Positions 1 through 8,624 of a DNA stretch of 34,696 nucleotides are shown here, one piece after another. The first letter of the stretch is position 1; each line of letters opens with the position of its first letter. The notes under the pieces are model-generated. The model saw only the letters and a program-made list of their open reading frames with translations, had not been told where the DNA came from and did not search any database. This stretch comes from an uncultured Pelagibacteraceae bacterium (GTDB lineage: Bacteria; Pseudomonadota; Alphaproteobacteria; Pelagibacterales; Pelagibacteraceae): contig CACFOC010000010.1 in the NCBI GenBank assembly GCA_902567945.1, forward strand, positions 1 to 34,696, in the 5' to 3' direction. A program made the position numbers and the translations under genes.

Positions 1-453
1 TTAAAAAAAATTGTATCTGATTTAAATTTTGAATTTGCTTTTGGACAACATTCAGGTGTTATAGATTCCAGTAAAGATTTTCTTGAATTGCCAAGATTTC
101 CAATAAATGAAAAATATGGTGAGTTGAAAAGATTTAAATCTATAATTCAAACTTTGCCTTTTCCTTATGAAAAAATCACACCAGAAAACCGATATATTAA
201 AGGGGATGAAAACCCACCAAAAGTTAAAATTAAATTTTTCAAAGATTTAATCGATGTTAAAAATATCACATGTTATTCAAATGAAGGAAATATTTGGAGA
301 AAATCAGATATTAAATTCACTAATGAAAATGAATTAGAAATCTTACTTAAGGAAAAATTTAAAAGTGAAAGAGGTAGAATTAACTGTTCTCTTTGGGCAG
401 AAAAAAATAGATGGAGATGGTTAGGTATTCAATATGTTATTGCAGAATATTAA
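1..453 (+). CDS. polysaccharide deacetylase family protein, C-terminal part (5' end outside window)
   Basis: The reading frame is open from base 1 and ends at TAA 451-453, so the gene starts upstream of the window; the TTG at 88 is internal. The first visible residues include FAFGQHSG followed by LPRFPINEKYG. From family knowledge this matches the end of the catalytic domain of alphaproteobacterial polysaccharide deacetylases that carry a C-terminal beta-rich extension. Such proteins are usually periplasmic or cell-surface carbohydrate esterases. The N-terminal metal-binding motifs are not in the window, so activity cannot be judged. The gene converges on the glucosaminidase-domain gene with only 5 bp between stop codons. 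Both act on polysaccharide, but they face each other and need not be co-regulated. Confidence 0.7.
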   Translation, partial: LKKIVSDLNFEFAFGQHSGVIDSSKDFLELPRFPINEKYGELKRFKSIIQTLPFPYEKITPENRYIKGDENPPKVKIKFFKDLIDVKNITCYSNEGNIWRKSDIKFTNENELEILLKEKFKSERGRINCSLWAEKNRWRWLGIQYVIAEY

Positions 454-458
454 CAATT

Positions 459-1652
459 TTATAAGGCAACATCATTTCGCATTTTTGTAGTCAATAAATT
501 GGCCCTATCAAAATCTGTTAATGAATTTCTATTTATAATGTCTTCCAGAATTACTACATATTTTTCTCCTATTTGAGCATAATTTTTTAAATATTTTGTT
601 AATTCTAATCCATTAATTATTTTCTTGTCTTGTCTTAATTGAGCTCTTGCTTCTCTAAATTCAGTATATGCTTTATGTGTATTTAAATTATTCTTGTATG
701 CCCTAACTGAAGCTTTGAGTATTTGAAATTGTAATATTTTATGAGTTGAATTTGGATCTGATTTTTTTGGCGAAATACCTTTTTTGCTATATGTCCATTG
801 ACCAAATAATGCATTTCCTTCAAGTGCGAATCTTGATGTTCCCCATCCACTTTCATTTGCTGCTTGTGCTATAGCAAGAGAAACTGGGATAATATCCATT
901 CTTATTTTGAGTTTAGTTAAATCTTGATCTTCAATTTTATATTCTTTAAATCTTCTTTTAAGCCAAACTCTTTCTCCTACAGTATTAAAATTTTTATTTA
1001 TAATTTTAAAAAGTTTTTCTCTGTCTTGGGCAATTTTTTTATTTTCATTAAGTATTAAAGGTAAAATAATTTTAATAAATAATTCTCTTTTTGTCTTTGT
1101 ATCTCCTAGAGTTTTAAGATCTTTGGGTAACTTGGTTAGGTATATTGGTTTTACTTTCTGCCCAGCTCTTACACCTTTTAAATCATATCCCAAATCCTCA
1201 AATAAATTTAAAGTTGTTTGAGCATTTAAGCTTATTGAATTGTCTTGTTTTGTAAACGTTTCAGATTTTTCTACTTTCTTACTTTCAGTTTTTTTTGTTT
1301 TTTTTACTAATTTATATTCTTCAGCAACATAAGTAAATTTAACCTCGTTAACAACGCTTTTGATATAAGGCCTTACCGTAATCATACATCCTATAAAAAA
1401 TATAATAGATAGAGATAAATAAATATTTCTAATCGAGTTTTCTTTTAATTCTTGTTTTGCCATCGCTCTATCACTAGAGCGGTTTATTGGTAATTTAATT
1501 TTATTTTTAATTAATAATAATTCTAACTGAGAAATTGTAAGTCTTTTAGCACTTCTTGCATAACTTTTTATTTCAACCACACCATAAAGTTTTGCTAAAT
1601 GAAGTAGTTGATCTCTATAAGATTTAAAAAGTTTTTCAATTTTTTTTGCCAT
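459..1652 (-). CDS. glucosaminidase-domain (Bax-like) membrane-anchored peptidoglycan hydrolase
   Basis: This 397-residue protein has a basic N-terminal part, one membrane segment at about residues 74-93 (IYLSLSIIFFIGCMI), a Lys/Glu-rich linker at about 112-140, and a C-terminal domain from about 190. The C-terminal motif AQAANESGWGTSRFA, with candidate catalytic Glu267, followed by NALFGQW, is the signature of the glucosaminidase / Bax family, which cleaves N-acetylglucosamine linkages in peptidoglycan. The membrane segment suggests an anchored enzyme facing the periplasm. The roughly 65 cytoplasmic residues before the membrane helix are longer than in many homologues. Met64 would be an alternative start giving a conventional signal anchor. 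It follows the Nfu gene on the same strand with a 3 bp gap, so it is probably co-transcribed with it. Confidence 0.75.
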   Translation of the reverse strand: MAKKIEKLFKSYRDQLLHLAKLYGVVEIKSYARSAKRLTISQLELLLIKNKIKLPINRSSDRAMAKQELKENSIRNIYLSLSIIFFIGCMITVRPYIKSVVNEVKFTYVAEEYKLVKKTKKTESKKVEKSETFTKQDNSISLNAQTTLNLFEDLGYDLKGVRAGQKVKPIYLTKLPKDLKTLGDTKTKRELFIKIILPLILNENKKIAQDREKLFKIINKNFNTVGERVWLKRRFKEYKIEDQDLTKLKIRMDIIPVSLAIAQAANESGWGTSRFALEGNALFGQWTYSKKGISPKKSDPNSTHKILQFQILKASVRAYKNNLNTHKAYTEFREARAQLRQDKKIINGLELTKYLKNYAQIGEKYVVILEDIINRNSLTDFDRANLLTTKMRNDVAL

Positions 1653-1655
1653 TGC

Positions 1656-2213
1656 TTAGACCGCTTCCACACTCTTAACTTCAGTTATATAATGACACAA
1701 AAGATTTTGTACTCCTTGTTTAAGAGTTGCTGTAGAACTTGGACAACCCGAGCAACTACCTTTAAGTTCGACAGTAACTATTCCATCCTTAAATGACTTA
1801 AATGTTATGTCTCCTCCATCTCTAGCAACTGCTGGCCTGATTTTTGCATCTAAAATTTCATTTATTTTTTTAACTACATCGCTTGCTTCGTTTGCAACTT
1901 CAGTCTTATTTTGTTTTTTTGAATCTTTTTTTACAACAACGTTATTACCTTTTGAGTAATAATCATTAATTTCTGAAATAATACCATGTTTTAAATTTTC
2001 CCAACTTAGACTTTTTTCTTTCTTCACAGTAATAAAATCTTCACCAAAAAATACCATTAATGTTCCTTCCAATGATAAGATTTTGTTTGCTAATGGTATT
2101 TCTATATTCTTATCATTTTTTAAAAATTCTAATGACCCGACTTCTGAAACTTTTTTTCCTGGCAAAAATTTTAAAGTGTCAGGATTTGGCGTAGATTCTG
2201 TTTGAATTATCAT
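1656..2213 (-). CDS. NifU family Fe-S cluster scaffold/carrier protein (Nfu type)
   Basis: The protein has 185 residues and the two-domain layout of mitochondrial and alphaproteobacterial Nfu. An N-terminal Nfu_N domain (about 1-88, starting IIQTESTPNPDTLKFLPG) is joined by a charged linker (about 92-110) to a C-terminal NifU domain (about 112-185). The C-terminal domain carries RPAVARDGGDI and the cluster-binding motif CSGCPSS, with Cys154 and Cys157. By family knowledge a dimer binds a [4Fe-4S] cluster through this CxxC pair and passes it to target enzymes in the cytoplasm. The ATG start gives the full N-domain. trpS lies upstream on the same strand with about 30 bp between. Confidence 0.93.
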   Translation of the reverse strand: MIIQTESTPNPDTLKFLPGKKVSEVGSLEFLKNDKNIEIPLANKILSLEGTLMVFFGEDFITVKKEKSLSWENLKHGIISEINDYYSKGNNVVVKKDSKKQNKTEVANEASDVVKKINEILDAKIRPAVARDGGDITFKSFKDGIVTVELKGSCSGCPSSTATLKQGVQNLLCHYITEVKSVEAV

Positions 2214-2244
2214 AGTTATTAATTATTATATCAAATTTTTGTAA

Positions 2245-3261
2245 TCAAGAAAATTTAGCAAGGCCAATAATATCATAAATCTCTTTAAGATTGTGTTTTG
2301 CCAGTATATCAGCTTTTTTTGAACCCTTTTCGAGAACTTTATGTAGGTATTTCTCATCATCCATTAATTTTTTTATTTGTTTTCCAATAGGACAAATTTT
2401 TTCGATGATTGATTCGCTTAATTTACTCTTAAAAGTTGAAAAATTTTTACCTCCAAATTCTTTCAAAACTTTATCTATTTTAACATTATTAATGCTTGCA
2501 TAAATAGATATTAGATTAGTTGCTTCATTTCTATTTTTAAGTCCATTTATTTCTGAAGGAATGGAATCATTATCAGTTTTAGCTTTTTTTATTTTTTGAT
2601 CTATCAAATCTTTATCATCCTTTAAATTTATTCTACTTTGATCAGAATCTTCGGATTTGCTCATTTTTTTTTTTCCATCTCTAAGACTCATGACTCTAGA
2701 AATTTCTTTTGGTATTAAAGGTTCTACGATAGGAAAATATTCACCACATTTAAAATCGTTATTAAACTTTTTTGCTATATCTCTTGTAAGTTCTAAGTGT
2801 TGTTTCTGATCTTCGCCTACAGGAACATGTGTAGCTTTATAAATAAGTATATCTGCTGCCATAAGATTAGGGTAAACCATTAGACCTACGCTGGCGTTTT
2901 CTTTGTTTGCACCCGCTTTTTCTTTAAACTGAGTCATGCGATTCATCCATCCTATTCTTGCTACACAATTAAATACCCAAGCTAGTTCGCTATGTGCTGA
3001 TACGCTTGCTTGGTTAAATATAATATTTTTTTCTGGATTTAGGCCTGAAGCTATAAAACTAGCCACTGTCTCTAAAATATTTGATTTCAACTCTTTAGGA
3101 TTTTGTTTATTAGTTATTGCATGTAGGTCTACTATGCAGTAGATACACTCAAATTTATTCTGTAAATCAACAAAATTTTTTATTGCTCCTAAATAATTTC
3201 CTAAATGTAAGTTTCCGGTCGGCTGAACGCCTGAAAATACCCTTTTTTTATGCATATACAA
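2245..3261 (-). CDS. trpS: tryptophan--tRNA ligase
   Basis: This class I aminoacyl-tRNA synthetase of about 338 residues, the usual bacterial length, attaches tryptophan to tRNA-Trp in the cytoplasm. The N-terminus reads KRVFSGVQPTGNLHLGNYLG, containing the HIGH-type motif (LHLG, residues 18-21), and KMSKS is present at residues 199-203. The tryptophan-pocket region around VGEDQKQHLELTRD (about 148-161) is intact. Two in-frame ATGs lie at 3261 and 3255. Either is possible, and the second gives the more usual N-terminus. murJ ends 6 bp upstream on the same strand, so the two are likely co-transcribed. Confidence 0.97.
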   Translation of the reverse strand: MYMHKKRVFSGVQPTGNLHLGNYLGAIKNFVDLQNKFECIYCIVDLHAITNKQNPKELKSNILETVASFIASGLNPEKNIIFNQASVSAHSELAWVFNCVARIGWMNRMTQFKEKAGANKENASVGLMVYPNLMAADILIYKATHVPVGEDQKQHLELTRDIAKKFNNDFKCGEYFPIVEPLIPKEISRVMSLRDGKKKMSKSEDSDQSRINLKDDKDLIDQKIKKAKTDNDSIPSEINGLKNRNEATNLISIYASINNVKIDKVLKEFGGKNFSTFKSKLSESIIEKICPIGKQIKKLMDDEKYLHKVLEKGSKKADILAKHNLKEIYDIIGLAKFS

Positions 3262-3267
3262 AAATTA

Positions 3268-4794
3268 TTATCTTAATCTAATATCTTTAAATTTAAAAGC
3301 TCCCGAAAAATTTGAAATTAAAAAATAACTTATTAAACTAATTATTACTATAATAAATAAGTAAATAAATTTCCAACTTTCATTATATTCAAATTTATCT
3401 GAGAAAAAGCCTAATAACAAATATAATACTATTCCCATTACAACCACTGATAATAACATACGAGGAAATTTATAAATAAATTTTTGATCAAACTTATATA
3501 AGTCTCTTTTCTTAATAAAATAAAAATGCAGCAAAACATTAATCCAAGAAGAAATAGAAGTTGCCATTGGTATAATTATAAAACCAATTTTATTGAAAAA
3601 AGAAATGCTAATTAAAATGTTTAAAATAACAGATACTACTGACAAATAAAAAGGAGTTTTTGTATCATTCCTTGCAAAAAAATAATTAGAAAAAATTTTT
3701 AAAATAGAAAAAGCTGGTACACCAAATGCAAAAAAAGTGAGAGCTAAAGCAGTGTTGTTAACGCTTTCATTATTAAAGGATCCATACCCGAATAATGAAG
3801 TGATGATTTCTTTCGACGCAAGTATTAAAGCTACTGCTGCTGGTACTGATAAAAATAAACATAATTCTAGAGCTCTATTTTGTAAATTGCTAATTTCATT
3901 AGCATTATTATTTTTCACATATTTTGACAATTGAGGTAACATAACTGTACCAACTGCAATTCCTGCTACCGCAAGATTCATTTGATAAACTCTATCTGCA
4001 TAATAAAGGTAGGATACAGCCCCAGCCTGAAATGAAGCTATAATAGTTCCAACTAAAATATTAATTTGAGTAACTCCAGAAGAAAAAATGCTTGGAAGTA
4101 ATTTTTTAAAAAACAATTTAACTTTGTTATCTATTTTTATTTTAAAATCTAAAATTGGCCTGAAATTTTTTTTTACAAAAAAGAATAGAATTAAAAGTTG
4201 TAAAAGCCCCGATACAGAAACTGCATATGACAATGTTAAAACTTCAGGTGCATCAAATGACTTTGAAAAAAATAAAGCGCCTATTAATACTACATTTAAT
4301 ATAATTGGTGCAGCAGCAGCAGCTGCAAACTTATTATATGAATTTAATATTGCACCAAAAAAAGAAGCCAAACATATAAAAAATAAAAAAGGAAAAGTTA
4401 TTCTGCTTAAGTCTATTGCAAGTTTTAATTTTTCTGGATCCTTATAAAATCCAGGTGCTATAAGAAAAATTAATTTTGGCATAAAAATTTCTGCCAACAA
4501 AACAAAAAATAGTAAAATAATAAAAAGTAAATTAAATACGTTTTTTGCAAAACTGTCTGCTTGTTTTTTATTTTTTGCTAATTCTCCAGCATAGCTTGGA
4601 ATAAACGCTGCATTAAAAGTACCTTCAGCAAATAATCTTCTAAATGTATTTGGTAACCTAAAAGCTACAAAAAAAGCATCAGCAAAAAGGCTAGTTCCTA
4701 AAAAAATTGCTATTAAAATATCTCTTACGTAACCAAGTATTCGACTTATCAACGTAAAAAAACCAAATGTTGAGGTAGAAGCTATTAAGTTCAT
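3268..4794 (-). CDS. murJ: murein biosynthesis integral membrane protein MurJ (lipid II flippase)
   Basis: The protein has 508 residues and many hydrophobic segments (about 14 expected for the family). It starts with an N-terminal stretch typical of MurJ/MviN (TFGFFTLISRILGYVRDILI) and has the motif RRLFAEGTFNAAFIPSY. By family knowledge it flips lipid II across the inner membrane for peptidoglycan synthesis. The ATG start at 4794 lies about 50 bp from the proposed maeB start on the opposite strand, so the two genes share a short divergent promoter region. Downstream on the same strand are trpS, nfu and the glucosaminidase gene, in tight spacing. Confidence 0.96.
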   Translation of the reverse strand: MNLIASTSTFGFFTLISRILGYVRDILIAIFLGTSLFADAFFVAFRLPNTFRRLFAEGTFNAAFIPSYAGELAKNKKQADSFAKNVFNLLFIILLFFVLLAEIFMPKLIFLIAPGFYKDPEKLKLAIDLSRITFPFLFFICLASFFGAILNSYNKFAAAAAAPIILNVVLIGALFFSKSFDAPEVLTLSYAVSVSGLLQLLILFFFVKKNFRPILDFKIKIDNKVKLFFKKLLPSIFSSGVTQINILVGTIIASFQAGAVSYLYYADRVYQMNLAVAGIAVGTVMLPQLSKYVKNNNANEISNLQNRALELCLFLSVPAAVALILASKEIITSLFGYGSFNNESVNNTALALTFFAFGVPAFSILKIFSNYFFARNDTKTPFYLSVVSVILNILISISFFNKIGFIIIPMATSISSWINVLLHFYFIKKRDLYKFDQKFIYKFPRMLLSVVVMGIVLYLLLGFFSDKFEYNESWKFIYLFIIVIISLISYFLISNFSGAFKFKDIRLR

Positions 4795-4795
4795 C

Positions 4796-4825
4796 TTGAC
4801 ATGTAAGCCTTATTTTTGTGACAAT
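4796..4825 (+). promoter_or_regulatory. possible sigma70-type promoter for maeB
   Basis: A perfect -35 hexamer TTGACA lies at 4796-4801, followed after 18 bp by GACAAT at 4820-4825 (4 of 6 matches to TATAAT). A transcript would start near 4832, about 15 nt before the ATG at 4847. This fits the short divergent gap with murJ and argues that codons upstream of 4847 are not translated. The weak -10 box keeps confidence low. Confidence 0.3.
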
Positions 4826-4846
4826 TGTAAGATACTTGCTTTTCAA

Positions 4847-7135
4847 ATGAAGAAAAAGTCCAAAATAGAACGATACACAGACCAAGAAGCTTTGGATTAC
4901 CACAATAGTGGAAAATCTGGGAAAATAGAAATTCTTTCTTCTAAACCAATGACAAGCAAAAGAGATTTGGCTCTTGCTTATTCTCCTGGTGTTGCAGCTC
5001 CTGTTAAACGAATAGCAGATAATCCTGACGCTGCATACGATTATACTACTAAAGGAAATTTAGTAGCAGTTATTAGTAATGGATCGGCAATACTTGGATT
5101 AGGAAATTTAGGAGCGCTAGCATCAAAACCAGTTATGGAAGGTAAAGCAATATTATTTAAACGCTTTGCTGATATTGACTCTATAGATTTGGAAATTGAT
5201 TCATCAAATGCCAATGAGATTGTTAGTTGCATAGCAAGTCTCTCAAAAAGTTTTGGAGGTATAAATTTGGAAGATATAGCTGCTCCAGATTGTTTTGTTA
5301 TAGAACAAAAATTAAGAGAAAAATTAGACATTCCAATATTTCATGATGATCAGCATGGTACAGCAATTATAACTTTAGCTGCGTTAATTAATGCATTAGA
5401 TATATCAGGAAAATCACTTAAAAATATTAAGGTTGTTGTAAACGGTGCTGGCGCATCAGCTATAGCCTGTACAAATTTATTTAAAAGTAGCGGGGTACCA
5501 AATGAAAATGTAATCATGATAGACAGAAAAGGAGTTTTGTATCGAGGAAGAGATAGTCTTGATCAATGGAAATCAACTCATGCAATAGATACTAAATTAA
5601 GAACTTTAAAAGAGGCAATAAAAGGTGCAGATGTATTTTTAGGTTTGTCTACAAAAGATGTACTTACAAAAGATATGGTAAAATCAATGGCAAAAAATCC
5701 AATTATTTTTGCATGCGCAAACCCTGATCCTGAAATTAACCCTGAAGATGTGCATGAAGTAAGGGAAGACGCAATTGTGGCAACTGGTAGATCTGATTAT
5801 CCAAATCAAGTTAATAACTTAATAGGATTTCCATATATTTTTAGAGGAGCTTTGGATGTCAGAGCAAAAACAATTAATGAAGAAATGAAAGTTGCCGCAG
5901 CACACTCAATAGCTGAACTTGCGAGAGAATATGTTCCTGATGAAGTTGTAGCTGCAATGGGTGGGGAAAGACCAACTTACGGAAAAGAATATATAATTCC
6001 ATCAACTTTTGACCCAAGATTAATTAGCGTGATACCAGTTGCGGTAGCTAAGGCTGCAATAAAAAGTGGAGTAGCTAGAAAAAAGATAGAAAATTTTGAA
6101 ATTTATAAAGATCAATTAAAACAAAGACTAGACCCATCAACAACAATTATGCAAGGTGTAAATACTCAAATAAAAAAATCTCAAAAAAAAGTTGTTTTTG
6201 CTGATGGTGAGGATGAAAATACATTAAAAGCAGCAATAGCTTTTAAGAGTAATGGTCTTGGAATTCCAATATTAATAGCAAAAGAAGAAATTGTTAAACA
6301 GAAACTTAAGGAAATTGGTTTGGATGAAAATTATAAAATAAAAATAGTAAACTCCACTGATAAAGAAAAAAGGGAAAAATATGTAAAATTTCTTTACGGG
6401 AAATTGCAAAGAAAAGAAGGTTTGCTTGAAAGAGACTGTGATAGATTAGTTAGAAACGATAGGGTTATTTGGGGAACTTGTATGGTTTCATGCGGAGATG
6501 CTGATGCTCTGGTTACAGGTAACACAAGAAGATATACATCAACTTTGGATAAAGTAAAACGCGTAGTTGATCCCAGATCAGGAGAAATAATATTTGGTTT
6601 AAACATTATGGTTAATAGAGGTAGAACAGTTTTTGTATCAGATATAACTGTTCATGAAATCCCCTCAGCAGAACAACTTGCTCAAATAGCCATATCATCT
6701 GCTAGAGTTGCAAAATTATTTGGTTTTGATCCAAAAGTTGCTCTCTTATCTCATTCTACATTTGGTACTCCAAAAACTAAATCTACAAAAAATATGAGAG
6801 ACGCAGTTGAAATTCTAAAGGAAAAAAAAGTTGATTTTAAATTTGATGGCGAAATGCAACCAGATGTAGCTTTAGATGAAAAATATAGAGATCTTTATCC
6901 ATTTTCAGAAATAGTGGGTAATGCCAATGTTTTAGTTATGCCTGGGAGACATAGTGCTGCTATTTCATTTAAATTAATGAAAAGCTTAAGTGCAGTAAAA
7001 GTAGTTGGTCCTTTACTAGTTGGTCTAGGAGAACCAATCGAAATTGCTCCATTAAGATCATCTACCAGCGATATACTAAATTTAGCTTCGGTAGCTGCTT
7101 ATTCTTCTGATATAATTGATTATAAAAAAAATTAA
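4847..7135 (+). CDS. maeB: NADP-dependent malic enzyme (MaeB type, malic enzyme fused to phosphotransacetylase-like domain)
   Basis: From the ATG at 4847 the protein has 762 residues, the size of MaeB enzymes. The frame is open back to 4796, but the extra 17 residues are not family-like and would overlap the promoter candidate. The N-terminal malic enzyme part has LALAYSPGVAAPVK, the metal/malate region SNGSAILGLGNLG, HDDQHGTAI, and the NAD(P)-binding loop VVNGAGASAIA. The C-terminal part from about residue 415 (KKVVFADGEDENTLKAA onward) is a phosphate acetyl/butyryltransferase domain. In MaeB proteins that domain is regulatory and senses acetyl-CoA rather than catalysing phosphate transfer. 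The enzyme decarboxylates malate to pyruvate and makes NADPH. It stands alone, with the BON/rsmI pair converging on its end. Confidence 0.95.
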   Translation: MKKKSKIERYTDQEALDYHNSGKSGKIEILSSKPMTSKRDLALAYSPGVAAPVKRIADNPDAAYDYTTKGNLVAVISNGSAILGLGNLGALASKPVMEGKAILFKRFADIDSIDLEIDSSNANEIVSCIASLSKSFGGINLEDIAAPDCFVIEQKLREKLDIPIFHDDQHGTAIITLAALINALDISGKSLKNIKVVVNGAGASAIACTNLFKSSGVPNENVIMIDRKGVLYRGRDSLDQWKSTHAIDTKLRTLKEAIKGADVFLGLSTKDVLTKDMVKSMAKNPIIFACANPDPEINPEDVHEVREDAIVATGRSDYPNQVNNLIGFPYIFRGALDVRAKTINEEMKVAAAHSIAELAREYVPDEVVAAMGGERPTYGKEYIIPSTFDPRLISVIPVAVAKAAIKSGVARKKIENFEIYKDQLKQRLDPSTTIMQGVNTQIKKSQKKVVFADGEDENTLKAAIAFKSNGLGIPILIAKEEIVKQKLKEIGLDENYKIKIVNSTDKEKREKYVKFLYGKLQRKEGLLERDCDRLVRNDRVIWGTCMVSCGDADALVTGNTRRYTSTLDKVKRVVDPRSGEIIFGLNIMVNRGRTVFVSDITVHEIPSAEQLAQIAISSARVAKLFGFDPKVALLSHSTFGTPKTKSTKNMRDAVEILKEKKVDFKFDGEMQPDVALDEKYRDLYPFSEIVGNANVLVMPGRHSAAISFKLMKSLSAVKVVGPLLVGLGEPIEIAPLRSSTSDILNLASVAAYSSDIIDYKKN

Positions 7136-7136
7136 T

Positions 7137-7727
7137 CTATTCTTTTTGTCTACTTAAATCTGATACTAATAAAATACTACTCACTAGTTCCTTAAGGTCA
7201 ACAATTTGTTTTGATTCTTGAATTATTTCTTTTTTTTCATTTTCGTCCTGAGCGATTCCAAAAATATAAGTTTTTTGATTAATTGTATCTATATTAAAAT
7301 TAGAAGATTTAATGTTTTTATTTAAAATTAAAGCTGTTCTTAACTGAGAAGTAATTAAAACATCTTTTGCTGTATTTTTAAAAGAAAATTTTTTCTTCAC
7401 TTGAATATTATTCTTAACTGATCGCGCACCTTTAGTTTCCCAAGCCATTTTTGTTATTTTTAATTTTTCTTCCGGTTCATCAACTTTTCCACCTAAAAAA
7501 AATCTGCCATCAAGTACTTTTACAGAAATTGAAATAAGATATTTTTTTTCGGAAAGAGCAAGTCGAGCCTGAAGATTTTTTTGCATAATTGAATCATCTA
7601 TTTGGGTACCTAATGTCCTTGGATCTAAAGCAATACTGACTCCTGATCCAAAAATACCGCTTGTGGACGAACCAACACAAGATGATAAGATAACTGAAAT
7701 AAAAAATAAAATAAAAAAATTTTTCAT
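7137..7727 (-). CDS. BON-domain outer membrane lipoprotein (DolP/YraP-like)
   Basis: Starting from the ATG at 7727 (MKNFFILFF...) the protein has 196 residues with a lipoprotein signal ending in LSSC (Cys17), so it should be lipidated and probably sorted to the outer membrane. Two BON domains follow: about residues 45-110 (QKNLQARLALSEKKYLISI...VDEPEEKLKITKMAW) and about 120-190 (DVLITSQLRTALILNKNI...QDENEKKEIIQE). This double-BON lipoprotein next to rsmI matches the E. coli yraP/dolP arrangement, where DolP binds anionic phospholipid and supports outer-membrane integrity. The start is fixed by a 4 bp ATGA overlap with the rsmI stop; an ATG 8 codons upstream is unlikely. It is co-transcribed with rsmI. 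Confidence 0.82.
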   Translation of the reverse strand: MKNFFILFFISVILSSCVGSSTSGIFGSGVSIALDPRTLGTQIDDSIMQKNLQARLALSEKKYLISISVKVLDGRFFLGGKVDEPEEKLKITKMAWETKGARSVKNNIQVKKKFSFKNTAKDVLITSQLRTALILNKNIKSSNFNIDTINQKTYIFGIAQDENEKKEIIQESKQIVDLKELVSSILLVSDLSRQKE

Positions 7728-8578
7728 ATTTTTTTTTTTAATTTCAAACAAAATTCATAGATCATTTTTTTTGGTAAATTCTCTTTTTTAGAAATAAATT
7801 CCACAACATCTTTATGAGTATATTTTTTTAGCATTTTCTTTATTTCTATCTTAACTGATTCGTTAATTTTTTTATTAATATTTTTTACTTTAATTTTTTC
7901 AGATAAAACAACAGTAAACTCACCTTTCGCATTATCAGGTAATGGTTTAATTGATAATATATCACCCCTAATAAAAACTTCATGCATCTTAGTCATTTCT
8001 TTAGCAATTAATATTTTTCTATCTAGAAAAAAATTTTTAAACTTTGAAATGTAAAAATTAATTTTTGTGCCAGGTATGAAAAAAACTATTGAATAATTTA
8101 AATCACATAAATTATTCAATACATTATTTAATTCATTTTCTTTTTTTGTTAAAAATCCATAAAATAAGTACTTGTCGCTAAATCCACTAATACTAATCGC
8201 TGCTGTAACGGCTGATGGACCTGGAATCGGATATACATTTAAATTTTCTTCAGCACACTTATTAACAAGTATTAAACCTGGATCAGAAATAGTCGGAGTT
8301 CCTGCGTCAGATATTAATGAAACAATTTTATTTTTTTTAATTATATCAACTATCTTATTACTAATTTTTTTTTCATTAAATTTATGATAGGAAATAAGTT
8401 GATTTTTTATGTGAAAATAATTTAGTAACTTGCTTGATCTTCTTGTATCTTCGCATAAAATAATGTCTGATTTTTTTAAAACATTTAAGGCTCTAAAAGT
8501 GATATCTTCCAAATTACCAATTGGCGTAGATACCAAGTAAAGTCCTGGGCTGATTTTTTGATGTTTGCTTTCGTCCAT
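7724..8578 (-). CDS. rsmI: 16S rRNA (cytidine(1402)-2'-O)-methyltransferase
   Basis: The protein has 284 residues, the normal RsmI length. It has the SAM-dependent tetrapyrrole-methylase-type fold, with GLYLVSTPIGNLEDITFRA at the N-terminus, CEDTRRSSKLL, and SDAGTPTISDPG. It methylates the ribose of C1402 in the decoding centre of 16S rRNA. It is first in a two-gene unit with the BON lipoprotein (4 bp overlap) and is divergent from the LpoA-like gene, with 46 bp between. That intergenic region contains TATAAT on the minus strand (8600-8605), a possible -10 box for rsmI, but no good -35. Confidence 0.95.
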   Translation of the reverse strand: MDESKHQKISPGLYLVSTPIGNLEDITFRALNVLKKSDIILCEDTRRSSKLLNYFHIKNQLISYHKFNEKKISNKIVDIIKKNKIVSLISDAGTPTISDPGLILVNKCAEENLNVYPIPGPSAVTAAISISGFSDKYLFYGFLTKKENELNNVLNNLCDLNYSIVFFIPGTKINFYISKFKNFFLDRKILIAKEMTKMHEVFIRGDILSIKPLPDNAKGEFTVVLSEKIKVKNINKKINESVKIEIKKMLKKYTHKDVVEFISKKENLPKKMIYEFCLKLKKKI

Positions 8579-8624
8579 TTGATGCCTAAATTACATTTTA
8601 TTATATTTAAGCTAATTTATATTT

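Noticed and set aside
88-453. Treating the deacetylase fragment as a complete 121-codon gene from TTG 88
   Set aside because: The same frame is open to base 1 and encodes the conserved FGQHSG motif upstream of that TTG, so the gene begins outside the window.
1608-1796. Plus-strand open frame across the start of the glucosaminidase gene and end of nfu
   Set aside because: It is antisense to two clear genes, has no recognisable domain, and is explained as a shadow frame.
4088-4447. 119-codon plus-strand frame inside murJ
   Set aside because: It is wholly antisense to the well-conserved murJ coding sequence and shows no family motif; low-complexity AAAA residues come from the complement of murJ codons.
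4796-4846. Longer N-terminus of MaeB starting at 4796
   Set aside because: The extra residues (MTCKPYFCDNCKILAFQ) do not look like the family and coincide with a TTGACA promoter element; the ATG at 4847 gives the normal start.
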